Position numbers and translations under genes: made by a program
DNA from: Pseudanabaena sp. FACHB-2040
GTDB taxonomy: Bacteria > Cyanobacteriota > Cyanobacteriia > Phormidesmidales > Phormidesmidaceae
Direction of reading: 5' to 3'
Assembly (NCBI RefSeq): GCF_014696715.1
Contig: NZ_JACJQO010000013.1
Span: 124,001-188,000, forward strand
DNA length: 64,000 nt
In this document: in pieces, positions 18,889-29,653 of the stretch
How the letters are laid out: each line of letters begins with the position of its first letter
How positions within the stretch are numbered: position 1 is the stretch's first letter
Notes under the pieces: generated by a model
Told to the model about the DNA's origin: nothing
The model's database searches: none
What the model saw: the letters and a program-made list of their open reading frames with translations, nothing else

Positions 18889-19809
18889 CTACACCGGCAG
18901 CGGCTGATCGTAAGCGATCGCATTCTTAGTCACTTCCAGATAGATATGCTCTAGCCGCACAGGGTGTCGCGAAATCGAGTTTAAAGCAACGCCCTCAAAG
19001 CGATCGAGCAAGTCTTTTAGCTCCAGGTGTTCGGGTATCCAAAAGGCGAGATCTGAGCCGTAGTGGCGGGGGGTAAAGCCGTGAAGTTGGGCACGTGCGA
19101 TCGCACCTTCCGGGTCATCAGTTTCAACAGTGACCACTTCCTGGGCTGGAATTCGCTGGCGCAGTTCGGCCAAGGTACCTTCAGCCAGCAATTTCCCCTG
19201 CTTTAGAATGCCGATGCAGTGACAGAGCCGCTCTACCTCATCTAATAGGTGGGTGGTCAGCAATACCGTCACCCCCGACTGCTTAAAGCTGCGGATCAGC
19301 GCCCACACCTCATAGCGAGATTCAATATCGAGGCCAGTAGTGGGTTCATCCAAAATCAGCAGCTTAGGCCGATGCATCATCGCTACCGCTAGACTGAGGC
19401 GACGCTGCATGCCGCCACTGAGTTTCTCCACCGGAGTTTTGGCGCGATCTAGCAGATTTACCAGCCCCAAACAGCGCTCAATCTGGCTCAAACGCTCCCG
19501 CCTAGATAATCCATAAATGCGCCCAAAAAACGCCAGGTTCTCCTCGCAGGTCAGTCCTCGGTAGAGCAAATTTTCCTGAGGCATGACGCCCAGCAACGGC
19601 TTGGTTGCGTTTCCTGCCCGACGTCCACCCACATAAACGGCCCCAGAGTCTGCCTCCAGTAGCCCACAAATTAGGTTGATCGTCGTTGTCTTACCGGCAC
19701 CGTTTGGGCCTAACAGGCCGTAAATTTCCCCTGGTTGAATCGTCAGACTTAAATTCTGCAAAATCGGGCGTTTGCCATAGTGCTTGCAGAGATTTTCAAG
19801 TTGCAGCAT
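18889..19809 (-). CDS. ABC transporter ATP-binding protein (ABC-2 / DrrA type)
   Basis: Protein of 306 residues with Walker A GPNGAGKTT, the signature LSGGMQRR, Walker B LLILDEPTTGLD and the switch His in TTHLLDE. A C-terminal extension of about 80 residues is typical of DrrA/CcmA-type exporters. The partner should be an ABC-2 permease. None is adjacent; one stands alone at 45409-46266 and is a candidate. The substrate is unknown. Confidence 0.88.
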   Translation of the reverse strand: MLQLENLCKHYGKRPILQNLSLTIQPGEIYGLLGPNGAGKTTTINLICGLLEADSGAVYVGGRRAGNATKPLLGVMPQENLLYRGLTCEENLAFFGRIYGLSRRERLSQIERCLGLVNLLDRAKTPVEKLSGGMQRRLSLAVAMMHRPKLLILDEPTTGLDIESRYEVWALIRSFKQSGVTVLLTTHLLDEVERLCHCIGILKQGKLLAEGTLAELRQRIPAQEVVTVETDDPEGAIARAQLHGFTPRHYGSDLAFWIPEHLELKDLLDRFEGVALNSISRHPVRLEHIYLEVTKNAIAYDQPLPV

Positions 19810-19915
19810 GCGTTTTCCCTGACCTCCTAAGATGGGCAGAACGACCAGCAGAGATAGGCATGCTCAGGATACCCTTACGAAAGAACGTTTCTGTATCTTA
19901 TCAGCGAGGACTTCA

Positions 19916-20305
19916 ATGGCTGGCGATCGAGAAGCCATTCTGGCAGCCAATGACCGCTTCTATCGGGCCTTTGAAAAGAAAGACCTAGAAGCCATGACAG
20001 CTGCCTGGTCCAAAGGCATAAACAGCCTCTGCATCCATCCGGGCCGCAAAGCCCTTAAGGGCTGGGAAGCCATTGGTACCTCCTGGGAGCAGATCTTCAA
20101 AAATACTCGCTACCTGGAGATCGATACCGATATCATCAGCATTGAGAGCAGCGGCGATTTGGCCTACGTGGTGCTGATCGAGACCATTCTGCAGGTCGGC
20201 AGCGGTCGCCGCCTAGAAGCGCAGTCGATGGCTACTAATATCTTTGAACGCATGGGCGGGCAGTGGTACCTAGTGCATCATCACGGCAGCCCAATTGTTC
20301 CATAG
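19916..20305 (+). CDS. SnoaL/NTF2-like fold protein (DUF4440 type)
   Basis: Protein of 129 residues. AILAANDRFYRAFEKKDLEAMTAAW opens the fold and the beta-sheet pattern to the end (GGQWYLVHHHGSPI) is typical of the SnoaL-like/NTF2-like superfamily. No enzyme activity can be assigned. The ATG at 19916 follows GCGAGGA at proper spacing and matches the family's usual start; the frame runs open further upstream (to 19832) without support. It is divergent from the ABC ATPase gene. Confidence 0.8.
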   Translation: MAGDREAILAANDRFYRAFEKKDLEAMTAAWSKGINSLCIHPGRKALKGWEAIGTSWEQIFKNTRYLEIDTDIISIESSGDLAYVVLIETILQVGSGRRLEAQSMATNIFERMGGQWYLVHHHGSPIVP

Positions 20306-20341
20306 GGCCAGTTTCATGGGCCAACGACACCAAGGCCAGAA

Positions 20342-21424
<1,083 letters not shown>

Positions 21425-21441
21425 TTAACCTGCCCTTGAGT

Positions 21442-23919
21442 CTAAAACCACTCGTCGTCGTCATCGCCCCAGTCTTCGCTGTCGTACCGACGTCGAGGAG
21501 GAGCATCGTCAGGAGCAGGGGCAGGGGGGCGGCCAGGAGGCGAGTAGCCGTTGGGGCTGCGCTGACCTTCTGGGGCTGGTCTTGGGCCATCGCGTCGTTC
21601 AGCCGATCGCGATTCCGGTCGGCTATCGCCGTTCCAAGCATCCGGCCGAGGTGCGGGGTTTTGCGATCGGTCGGGCCGCCGCTCATCGGGGCGATAGGCA
21701 TCGGGATAGCTTCGATCTGATGGGGGGGCCTCCCGACGATCGTCCCGGCGGTAGCCCTCGGAACTCCCCTGGTTTGCAGGCCGGTCATCCCAGGAGCGAT
21801 TTTCGGGGTAGCGATCTTCCCGATAGGGGGGCGAACTGCGGCGGGGTGGCTCCTCCCGATAAGGGGGTTCGGAGCGGTAGGGGGGCTCTGAGCGGTAAGG
21901 CGGTTCGTCTCGGTAAGAGGGTTGGGGTGCGTTGTAGGGACGGCTGCGGCTGTCATAGTCCCAGCCGTCATCCCAGTTGCCCCAGGAAGACGATCCCTGG
22001 TAGCCGTAGTCGCGAATGGGTTCGTCATCGTCAAAGGCAAAGGTACGCTTTAGGGTGTCGCCAATCTGCCCCAAAATGCCGCCTTCTTCCTTGTCCTCTT
22101 CCTCATAGAGGTAGGCTTCACGGTTGAGGTCGTACAGCTCATCTTGAAGCTCGGCTTGGGTGATGTCGATGCCCCGCTCATCGACGCGCTCTAAATACTC
22201 TCGCAGTTCTTGCACTAGGCTCTCGATACGGCGTCTGCGATCGCGCGCAAACTGCATGCCAAAATCAAGCGCCACTTCACGCAGCAGTCGCTCTGCCTGG
22301 AAGGTCAGGGCCTCGGCCCGGTTGCGCTTCTCGACTCGCTCTCGCTGCAGACGGTCGGTGTCGGCATACTCTTCTGCCTCCTGAATCATCCGCTGCACTT
22401 CTTCTTCGGCTAGATCTGCGGCTCCCTGCACGGTCAGGCTCTGCTCTCGACCCGTCGTCTTGTCCATCGCCGACACTTGGAGAATGCCGTTGGCATCAAT
22501 GTCGAAGGAGACAAGCACCTGGGGCACCCCCCGAGGGGCAGGCGGAATGCCGACCAGCTTAAAGCGGCCCAGGGACTTGTTATCCCCCGCCATCTCGCGC
22601 TCCCCCTGCAGCACGTGCACCTCAACCGAGGTCTGGTTGTTCTCCGAGGTCGAAAACACGTCAGAGCGGCGTACTGGAATGGTGGTGTTGCGAGGGATTA
22701 GCTTTTTCATTACGCCGCCGATGGTTTCTAGGCCCAGGGAGAGGGGCGTCACATCTAGCAGCAAGATGTCTTGAATTTCTTGGGTAAGAATACCTGCCTG
22801 AATGGCTGCACCCACCGCAACGACCTCGTCGGGGTTGACGTTTTGGTTGGGCTCTATGCCGATAAAGCTGCGTACCAGCTCCTGCACCATCGGCATGCGG
22901 CTGGCTCCACCAACCAAGACGACTTCATCAATGTCATTGGGGGTAAGACCGGCATCTGCTAGGGCCTGCTTTAAAGGTCCACGCAACCGGCTAACCAGAT
23001 CCCCACACAGTCCCTCAAACTGAGCCCGAGTCAGGCGGGCGTCTAGATGTTTGGGTCCGTCTTCAGTAGCGGTGATGAAGGGCAGGTTGATGTCGGTGAC
23101 CGCAATCCCAGAAAGCTCAATCTTGGCTTTTTCGGCAGCCTCGGTCAGACGTTGCAGCGCCTGGCGATCGCGCCGCCGCAGGTCAATGCCTTCTGCTTCC
23201 TGAAACTGCTCTGCTAGCCAATCGACAATTTTTTGGTCAAAGTTGGTGCCGCCTAGCTGCGTGTCGCCCACTGTAGAGCGCACCTCAAAGACGCCATCGC
23301 CCACATCCAACACAGACACATCGAAGGTGCCGCCGCCCAGGTCAAACACCAGAATAGTCTGGTTGTATTTCTGGTCAAGGCCATAGGCCAGAGAAGCCGC
23401 TGTGGGCTCGTTGAGAATGCGCTTGACGTCTAGGCCAGCGATGCGGCCTGCGTTACGGGTGGCCTGCCGCTGAGCGTCGTTAAAATAGGCAGGTACTGTG
23501 ATCACTGCGCCCGTTACTGGCTGGCCCAAGTAGCGGCTGGCTTCATCAGCCAGCTTTCGCAGAATCATGGCCGAGACTTCTTCGGGAGCAAAGTCTTTTT
23601 CTAGGCGCGGGCAGCGAACTTTAATGTTGCCTACATCATCGCGTCGGATGGTGTAGGGCACTTGCTTGGATTCTTGGCTGAGCTCTCCATACTTACGGCC
23701 CATGAAGCGTTTGACGCCGTAAAACGTGTTTTGGGGGTTGAGCACCGCCTGCCGCCGGGCCATCTGACCGACGAGCCGTTCTCCTTCCTTGCTAAAGGCC
23801 ACCACTGAAGGCGTTGTTCGCATCCCTTCAGCGTTGGCAATCACAACCGGTTTGCCACCTTCCATGACTGAAACAACTGAATTGGTGGTGCCCAGGTCGA
23901 TGCCAACTACTTTACCCAT
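21442..23919 (-). CDS. dnaK: Hsp70 chaperone DnaK3-type with long C-terminal tail
   Basis: Protein of 825 residues. The ATPase domain opens with [19 protein letters not shown] and contains [15 protein letters not shown] and [16 protein letters not shown]. The substrate-binding domain follows (about 390-600). A tail of about 200 residues comes next, beyond normal DnaK length. It is rich in Arg, Pro, Ser, Asp and Tyr, contains tandem PPYRSE-type repeats, and ends in an acidic DDDDEWF. A long tail and linkage to a zinc-finger-less dnaJ identify the DnaK3 type, which is reported as essential and thylakoid-associated in cyanobacteria. A GGAGA site precedes the ATG. Confidence 0.93.
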   Translation of the reverse strand: MGKVVGIDLGTTNSVVSVMEGGKPVVIANAEGMRTTPSVVAFSKEGERLVGQMARRQAVLNPQNTFYGVKRFMGRKYGELSQESKQVPYTIRRDDVGNIKVRCPRLEKDFAPEEVSAMILRKLADEASRYLGQPVTGAVITVPAYFNDAQRQATRNAGRIAGLDVKRILNEPTAASLAYGLDQKYNQTILVFDLGGGTFDVSVLDVGDGVFEVRSTVGDTQLGGTNFDQKIVDWLAEQFQEAEGIDLRRRDRQALQRLTEAAEKAKIELSGIAVTDINLPFITATEDGPKHLDARLTRAQFEGLCGDLVSRLRGPLKQALADAGLTPNDIDEVVLVGGASRMPMVQELVRSFIGIEPNQNVNPDEVVAVGAAIQAGILTQEIQDILLLDVTPLSLGLETIGGVMKKLIPRNTTIPVRRSDVFSTSENNQTSVEVHVLQGEREMAGDNKSLGRFKLVGIPPAPRGVPQVLVSFDIDANGILQVSAMDKTTGREQSLTVQGAADLAEEEVQRMIQEAEEYADTDRLQRERVEKRNRAEALTFQAERLLREVALDFGMQFARDRRRRIESLVQELREYLERVDERGIDITQAELQDELYDLNREAYLYEEEDKEEGGILGQIGDTLKRTFAFDDDEPIRDYGYQGSSSWGNWDDGWDYDSRSRPYNAPQPSYRDEPPYRSEPPYRSEPPYREEPPRRSSPPYREDRYPENRSWDDRPANQGSSEGYRRDDRREAPPSDRSYPDAYRPDERRPDRSQNPAPRPDAWNGDSRPESRSAERRDGPRPAPEGQRSPNGYSPPGRPPAPAPDDAPPRRRYDSEDWGDDDDEWF

Positions 23920-24298
23920 TCCAGAGGTGTCTCCTTGCGCTTCCGAATGCTAGAGCCGATCCTAATAATTCGGTCTGATCTTCCCTCATTTTGTCCACTA
24001 GGGACAAAACACTGGCCAATCTTGCTGCCAGAGCTTTTTCCTGATAAATCAGGCGAACCACACCGAACCTCTGAGCTGCCTTCTGTTGAGTCTTGCCGCT
24101 AGTGATTTGGGCTACCAGAAAGATTGCCGATCTTCCCGCCAACAGTTTTACACCTTTCTTAATGATAGTTCTTCTCCGCCTTGGCTTGAAGTCTACTCTG
24201 CAGTTTTCATCAGCGGGAGTCGGGCTAGCCGTCTAGCATCAAAAATGCTTCTTTTTCGGTGCTCGTCGCGCGGTTTATTGCTACAATAGTTCCCTGAT
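23920..24298. other. dnaK upstream region and tRNA promoter
   Basis: 379 bp between dnaK (minus) and tRNA-Leu (plus). No CIRCE element (TTAGCACTC-N9-GAGTGCTAA) is present, so HrcA control of dnaK is not indicated. A TACAAT (24282-24287) lies 12 nt before the tRNA and is a likely -10 box, without a good -35. A 76-codon minus-strand frame overlaps the dnaK start and has no support. Confidence 0.45.
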
Positions 24299-24380
24299 GC
24301 GGATGTGGCGGAATTGGTAGACGCGCTAGATTTAGGTTCTAGTTCTTTCGGGAGTGAAGGTTCAAGTCCTTTCATCCGCA
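24299..24380 (+). tRNA. tRNA-Leu (anticodon UAG)
   Basis: The acceptor stem GCGGATG pairs with CATCCGC at 24373-24379, with discriminator A. A D-arm region, an anticodon stem CTAGA/TCTAG with loop TTTAGGT (anticodon TAG), a long class II variable arm (TTCTTTCGGGAGTGAA) and a T arm with GGTTCAAGTCC are all present. CCA is not encoded. It reads CUA and by wobble other CUN leucine codons, the only Leu codon family used in the putative leuA leader peptide. Confidence 0.95.
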
Positions 24381-24428
24381 TAGCTTTTACAAAACAGGGC
24401 ATACAAAATAGCGAGCGCTAAAGTCGGT

Positions 24429-25799
24429 ATGACATTGCCTCGGCTGTCTCTGCCAGCTAGATTAACCTACGGCGTGGGTGAACTCGCAGGGGCTGTGCCA
24501 GTCGGTCTGGCGGCCTTTTTTCTGCTGTATTTTTTGACTACGGTTGTGGGGCTAAGCCCAGCCCTGGCAGGGGGAGTGTTGCTGCTGGGTCGGGTTTGGG
24601 ATGCGATTAACGATCCGGCGATTGGTTGGCTGAGCGATCGCACCACGTCGCCCCTCGGTCGCCGCTACCCCTGGATGGTCTATGGTGCGGTTCCCCTGGC
24701 CCTGTGCTGCGGGCTGCTGTGGTGGGTGCCCCCGATTAGCAGTCAGAGCGGCCTATTTACTTACTATGCGCTGCTGTCGCTGGTGATCTATGTTGCCTTT
24801 ACCGCTGTGCAGCTGCCCTACACGGCCCTGGCAGCAGAGCTAAGTGATGACTATGATGAGCGCACTAGCCTGATTGGCATCAAGTCGGCCTTTAGCATTG
24901 GCGGCAGCCTGCTGGGGCTAGGGCTGGCCCAGGTTGTCTTTGCTCAGGTGGCCCAGCCTAGACAGCAGTATCTTGTATTGGGGCTGATCTCGGGGGGAAT
25001 TGCCCTTGTTGCCGTGGCAATTTGCGTGGTGGGGACCTACCGTCGCTACTGGCAGATGGAAGCCCGGCGACGAGAGCGCACGGCGGCCTTGGGCGTGCCT
25101 CTGAGTAGCCAGATCCGCAGTCTCTGGCAAAATACGGCTTTTCGGCAGGTACTGGGACTGTATCTGTTTGCCTGGATGGGAATTCAGGTGACGGCGGCGA
25201 TGCTGCCCTACTTCGTCTCTGCCTGGATGAAGCTGCCAGAGACTCACTTTGCTCAGATGGCGCTGACGGTTCAGGGCAGTGCCATTGTCTCGATGGTGGG
25301 CTGGAACTGGCTGGGACAGCGAACCGAAAAGCGATCGATTTTCCTGATCGGAGCCCCGATCAGCGTTCTGTGCCTCCTGGGCCTAGTGACGGTGCAGCCT
25401 GGTCAGATGGGCTGGATGTATGGACTCGCGGCAGGGGTCGGTCTGGGGCTGGCGACGCTGTACCTGGTGCCCTTTGCCATGCTGCCCGATGTGATTGACC
25501 TGGATGAACTGCGCATAGGGCAGCGTCGAGAAGGGGTGTATTTTAGCGCGGTGGTATTTTTGCAAAAGCTGGGACTTGCGATCGCACTTTTCCTCTCCGG
25601 TCAAGTTCTGGAGTGGACGGGCTTGACCGCCGAGGCAGTGGATCAGCCTACTAGCGCCCTTTGGGCCATCCGCCTGCTGATTGGTCCACTGCCTGCTCTC
25701 TTAGTGGCAGGCAGTCTATGGTTTGCTTACCGCTATCCGATTAGCCGCCAGAAGCATCAAGAAATTGTGCTGGCACTGCAGGCAAGGCGATCGGGGTAG
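24429..25799 (+). CDS. MFS transporter (GPH/MelB sugar-cation symporter type)
   Basis: Protein of 456 residues with twelve predicted membrane spans. GRVWDAINDPAIGWLSDRTTSPLGRRYPWM is the conserved motif of the glycoside-pentoside-hexuronide (MelB-like) symporters, and YDERTSLIGIKSAFSIGG follows as in that group. It would be driven by Na+ or H+. The substrate cannot be deduced; many cyanobacterial members are uncharacterised. Confidence 0.88.
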   Translation: MTLPRLSLPARLTYGVGELAGAVPVGLAAFFLLYFLTTVVGLSPALAGGVLLLGRVWDAINDPAIGWLSDRTTSPLGRRYPWMVYGAVPLALCCGLLWWVPPISSQSGLFTYYALLSLVIYVAFTAVQLPYTALAAELSDDYDERTSLIGIKSAFSIGGSLLGLGLAQVVFAQVAQPRQQYLVLGLISGGIALVAVAICVVGTYRRYWQMEARRRERTAALGVPLSSQIRSLWQNTAFRQVLGLYLFAWMGIQVTAAMLPYFVSAWMKLPETHFAQMALTVQGSAIVSMVGWNWLGQRTEKRSIFLIGAPISVLCLLGLVTVQPGQMGWMYGLAAGVGLGLATLYLVPFAMLPDVIDLDELRIGQRREGVYFSAVVFLQKLGLAIALFLSGQVLEWTGLTAEAVDQPTSALWAIRLLIGPLPALLVAGSLWFAYRYPISRQKHQEIVLALQARRSG

Positions 25800-25805
25800 A
25801 CGTTT

Positions 25806-27302
25806 TCAAGCCCCTGGTTGGGGAATGGTGACGTCGATAGTAGTCACCGCCTGGTTAGGCGAGAGCACCTCCAAGGAGGGCTGAATTGCCTGGGGATTGC
25901 CGACCACCAAAGTTACCAGTCGATCTGGGTTGAGGTATTTCTGGGCAGCTGACTGGACATCGGCGATAGTGGTGTTTTCCACGTCGCGCTGAAAGCGGAA
26001 GACAAAGTCGGAGGGGTAGCCGTAGTACTCGTAGCGAATTAGGCGCGACAGGGTCTGCACCCGATCTTGAAAGTTGAAAACAAAGCTGTTGAGCACTGAA
26101 TCTTTAGCGCGGGCCAGCTCTACCTCTGTAATCGGCGTGCTGCGAATGCGGTTAATTTCGCTCTTAACTGACTGAACAAAAGGCACGGTAGCATCGGATC
26201 GGGTCTGGCCGCCGCCGATAAATAGGCCGGGGTAGTCCCAGCGAGGAGACCAGTAAGCATAGACCGAGTAGGCTAGCCCTTGGCGCGATCGCACCTCGTT
26301 AAACAACCGTCCGCCAAAACCATTGAGCACCTCGTTCATGACCGATAGCGACCCATGCTCAGGGTAGTCGAGCTGGCCGCCTAAGTGACCGACAAAGACA
26401 GAACTCTGGGTTAGCTGAGGCAGATTGACCGCAAACACTCCCGTCTGAGCCTGGTTAACCGGCGGCAGCTGAGCAACGTTAAGTGGGTTGCCAGTTGCCT
26501 GCCAGTCGCCAAAGTACTGGGCAATCAGCCGCTTCATTGACTCCGGATCGAAATCACCGACGATGCCCAAAATTGTTTGCTCTGGACGAATAGAGGCTTG
26601 GTAAAAACGGAGAATGTCGTCGCGGCTGATGTTGTTGAGGGTGGCATATTCAACCGTACGGGCATAGGGGCTGTTGGCTCCATAGACCAGCTTGCGAAAC
26701 TCCCGCGAGGCAACTGCATCGGGATCGTCATTGCGACGGGCAATGCCACCTGCGTATTGGCTCTTGAGCAAATCGATCCGATCTGGAGTGAAGGCCGGAC
26801 GCTGCACGACATCGGCAAAAATAGCAAAGACGTCGTTGAGATCCTCTGTCAGCGTATTGAAGCTGGCGCTGCCTGCGGTCTCATCCAAGTTTGTTTCTAC
26901 GGAGGCGGCCCGCTGCTCTAGCGCCTGGTTGAGCTGATCGGGGGGCAGTGATTCAGTGCCCCCTAGCCGCATAGACTGGCCCATTAATGCCCCTAGTCCT
27001 ACCTGATTGGCTGGCTCAAACCGAGTGCCAGTCCGGAAGGTGGCGGTGCCGCCTACTAGGGGCAGCTCGTGGTCTTCCATCAGGTAAACCACCACTCCAT
27101 TGGGCAGTTCGTACCGCTCATAGGCCGGGATCTGGATCTCCGGCAGCGACGGAAACTCTAGCTCAGTGTAGTGGCGGGCGGTGTTTGCGATCGCAGGCGG
27201 CTGCCAGCCCAACAGCAAGACCCCAACCAGGGTCACAACCCCGAGCGAAGGCAGTAAAAACCAGTTTCGAAAGGGGCGGCGTAGGGAAGTAAACCAGTCC
27301 AT
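25806..27302 (-). CDS. M16 peptidase family protein, catalytically inactive-type subunit
   Basis: Protein of 498 residues with an N-terminal membrane anchor or signal (FLLPSLGVVTLVGVLLLGW...IANTA). Where active M16 enzymes have HxxEH it reads LGALMGQSMRLGG, so the zinc site is missing. The RPEQTILGIVGDF and VFVGHLGG segments keep the fold. In two-subunit M16 enzymes one partner lacks the zinc site, and the neighbouring gene (27387-29015) supplies it. I chose the ATG at 27302 over one at 27380, which would add a repeat-encoded stretch. Confidence 0.85.
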   Translation of the reverse strand: MDWFTSLRRPFRNWFLLPSLGVVTLVGVLLLGWQPPAIANTARHYTELEFPSLPEIQIPAYERYELPNGVVVYLMEDHELPLVGGTATFRTGTRFEPANQVGLGALMGQSMRLGGTESLPPDQLNQALEQRAASVETNLDETAGSASFNTLTEDLNDVFAIFADVVQRPAFTPDRIDLLKSQYAGGIARRNDDPDAVASREFRKLVYGANSPYARTVEYATLNNISRDDILRFYQASIRPEQTILGIVGDFDPESMKRLIAQYFGDWQATGNPLNVAQLPPVNQAQTGVFAVNLPQLTQSSVFVGHLGGQLDYPEHGSLSVMNEVLNGFGGRLFNEVRSRQGLAYSVYAYWSPRWDYPGLFIGGGQTRSDATVPFVQSVKSEINRIRSTPITEVELARAKDSVLNSFVFNFQDRVQTLSRLIRYEYYGYPSDFVFRFQRDVENTTIADVQSAAQKYLNPDRLVTLVVGNPQAIQPSLEVLSPNQAVTTIDVTIPQPGA

Positions 27303-27340
27303 AGGTCTTCGTTTTTGCAAAAGGGTGACTAACAGGATTA

Positions 27341-27385
27341 GCACTGGCAGGCGCAGTACTGACAGGCGTAGCGCTGGCAAGCCGC
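27341..27385. repeat. Three degenerate 15-bp tandem repeats
   Basis: Units at 27341-27355, 27356-27370 and 27371-27385 are built on GCACTGGCAGGCGCA. Units 1 and 2 differ at three positions, all transitions. They fill most of the spacer between the two M16 genes. Confidence 0.55.
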
Positions 27386-27386
27386 C

Positions 27387-29015
27387 TTAGCCGCCAGCCG
27401 GGCTGGAAATGAGCTTACCGACCGTGCGGCTGTTGGGCTGGAAGGTGGCTCTGGCAACTCGCTGCACATCTGCCGCTGTTACCGCCTGAATGGCCTCAAG
27501 TTCCTCAAAAACATTGCGCCAGCTCCCGGTCTTCGCCTCATACTCAGTGAGCAGACTGGCCATCCCGGCATTAGAAGATAGCGATCGCACCAGACCCGCT
27601 CGGGCCTGAGTCTTCACCCGATCCAGCTCCTCTGGCGTAACAGAGGTTTCCTGCAGCCGCGTCAGTTCCTGACGATACGCCGCCGCAATTTCATCCACCG
27701 TATGGCCTGGAGCCGTCAGGGCATAGAGCAAAAAGATATTGTCGTATTTGTCTCCCGGAAACCCGTTCAGACTGCCGACATCTAGCGCAATCTGGTCGTC
27801 CACCACCAGCTTTTTGTAAATCCGCGACGTCCGACCCCCCAGCAAAATGCCGTCAATCATGCCGTAAATCACATGGTCAGGATGATTAATACCAGGGCGG
27901 TGATAGCCTTCTAGGTACCACGGCTGCGAAGGCAGCTCTAGCGTAAATTCTCGAGGCTCGGTCTGGGGCGGCTCATTGATCTCTAGCTGCGATGGGCGGG
28001 TTCTAGCCTGGTAGCGACCAAAATAGGTTTGGGCCAGCTCACGCACCTGATCTGGATCAACATCCCCGACCACCGCTGCAATGAGATTGCTAGGGCCGTA
28101 GTAGGTGTCATAAAAATCTTGAATGTCTTGTCGAGTGGCCCGGTACAGATCAGCTTCGTAGCCAATCACAGGGCGGCGGTAGGGATGAGTCTCAAACGCA
28201 GCACCCAAAAATTCCTCCACCATTTTGCCGATGGGGGAGTTGTCTACCCGCATCCGACGCTCCTCAAGAATTACGTTTTTCTCCTCGTAGAACTCCCGGA
28301 AAACCGGCTCAAGAAAACGTTCCGACTCCAGAGACATCCAGAGTTCGAGCTTGTTAGCGGGCAGGCTGTAGAAATAGCGGGTGGCATCGGCAGCAGTCGT
28401 CGCATTCAGCCCAACCCCGCCTGACTGCTCTACGATCTGACCGTACTTGTTTTGCTCTACAAAGGTAGCCGCCTTTTGCTGCAGCGTCTCTAGCTGCCCC
28501 TTCAAGCGCGTTGCCGTCGCCGCATCTCCGGCATCCTCTGCCGCCAAGATTTGATCGAAGACAGCATCCATTTCGCTAAACACCGCTCTCTCAGCAGCAT
28601 AGTCTTGAGTGCCGATACGAGTTGTGCCCTTAAATGCCAGGTGCTCCAAGTAGTGGGCAATGCCGGTCTTGCCGTCCTCTTCATTCACCCCACCAACATT
28701 GGCGTGAATCATGAAGGAGACAACAGGCGCTTCAGGCCGTCGCAGCACGATAAACTTCATGCCGTTGTCGAGGGTAAATTCCGTGACCTGATCGGCCACC
28801 CGGTTGAGGTAGGGCTGAATCGACTGAGCCTGCGTCTGGGGCAGGGCTTGTCTAGCGTAGGCTGGAGCTGAGGGCAGCAAGGCCCAACCCAATAGCGCTA
28901 CAAAAAACCCAATAACCAGGGACTTAATCAGATTCTCAACCAGGAAAATCCTGGCCAACGGCTGCCGGGTAATGGTCTGCTGCTGGGAAAGGCAAGGCAG
29001 CGGTGCATGGTTCAT
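27387..29015 (-). CDS. M16 family zinc metallopeptidase (active subunit)
   Basis: Protein of 542 residues. It has a signal or anchor segment (SLVIGFFVALLGWALLPSAPAYA) and then the inverted zinc motif HYLEH (in TGIAHYLEHLAFKGT), with the downstream Glu region (ESERFLEPVFREFYEEKNVILEERR) completing the site. It is probably periplasmic or lumenal and degrades peptides, perhaps with the inactive partner encoded next. The start is the ATG at 29015; the frame also has a TTG at 29027. The two genes lie on the same strand about 85 nt apart. Confidence 0.9.
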   Translation of the reverse strand: MNHAPLPCLSQQQTITRQPLARIFLVENLIKSLVIGFFVALLGWALLPSAPAYARQALPQTQAQSIQPYLNRVADQVTEFTLDNGMKFIVLRRPEAPVVSFMIHANVGGVNEEDGKTGIAHYLEHLAFKGTTRIGTQDYAAERAVFSEMDAVFDQILAAEDAGDAATATRLKGQLETLQQKAATFVEQNKYGQIVEQSGGVGLNATTAADATRYFYSLPANKLELWMSLESERFLEPVFREFYEEKNVILEERRMRVDNSPIGKMVEEFLGAAFETHPYRRPVIGYEADLYRATRQDIQDFYDTYYGPSNLIAAVVGDVDPDQVRELAQTYFGRYQARTRPSQLEINEPPQTEPREFTLELPSQPWYLEGYHRPGINHPDHVIYGMIDGILLGGRTSRIYKKLVVDDQIALDVGSLNGFPGDKYDNIFLLYALTAPGHTVDEIAAAYRQELTRLQETSVTPEELDRVKTQARAGLVRSLSSNAGMASLLTEYEAKTGSWRNVFEELEAIQAVTAADVQRVARATFQPNSRTVGKLISSPAGG

Positions 29016-29080
29016 AGGTATGCCCAACGATGGAACACCTATACCAGGATAAGGAGTTTTGCTAGGAACGACTAGCGGGA

Positions 29081-29374
29081 CTAATGGTGACTAAAGCCTT
29101 CAAACCGAGCAGAAGCAAATGTATCAAACAAAACCCCGACGGTGCTGGAGGTCAACCCCACAATCAAAACCCCATGCCAGGCGTTGCCGCTACCCAAAGT
29201 AGTGAGAAAATGAAGCAAGTGCTGCAGCACTTGTTGGGTAAAGGGCATCAGCAAAGCCAGCCTTGTTAATCCTGATAATCCCAGCACGATGCTGCCAATC
29301 ATCACTAGCGGCAGCAGAAAACTGACAATAGCCGTTAAGGTCAAGAAAAATAGACGGCGAGGGACACAGCGCAT
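29081..29374 (-). CDS. Small membrane protein (hypothetical)
   Basis: Protein of 97 residues (MRCVPRRLFFLTLTAIVSFLLPLVMIGSIV...). It has two hydrophobic segments, about residues 8-35 and 64-80, separated by an amphipathic helix. AGTAGGTCAGGT precedes the ATG at 29374; an upstream GTG at 29395 is possible. I recognise no family. It lies upstream of the M16 genes on the same strand. Confidence 0.6.
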   Translation of the reverse strand: MRCVPRRLFFLTLTAIVSFLLPLVMIGSIVLGLSGLTRLALLMPFTQQVLQHLLHFLTTLGSGNAWHGVLIVGLTSSTVGVLFDTFASARFEGFSHH

Positions 29375-29653
29375 ACCTGACCTACTTCTTGTCACAAGTA
29401 ATCGAAGTTAGCGAGCGATTGGGAAAAATCCTCTCTAACCTTACGCACCCAGCCTCAGGTTGTGCGGTTGGGGTGAAAATTCTTCAAGCTCGATCACGTA
29501 ATGTATTGAAGTGCTGTAACAAAACTGCGCCAATCCTGACTCTGGCCTGTTGTCAGGCCAATTAACCTTCAGTAGAGTTCTTTTAAGGTTTAATGCTGAA
29601 CCAATGCATTCTGTAACGTCAAAGGTCGCAAAAGGTCGTTTGAGGGTAGGTGC

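Noticed and set aside
21582-22127. 181-codon plus-strand frame
   Set aside because: Antisense shadow of the dnaK C-terminal tail with biased Arg/Gly composition.
23912-24142. 76-codon minus-strand frame overlapping the dnaK start
   Set aside because: Runs into the dnaK ribosome binding site, no homology, no start signal.
23920-24298. CIRCE/HrcA control of dnaK
   Set aside because: No TTAGCACTC-N9-GAGTGCTAA element is present upstream of dnaK.
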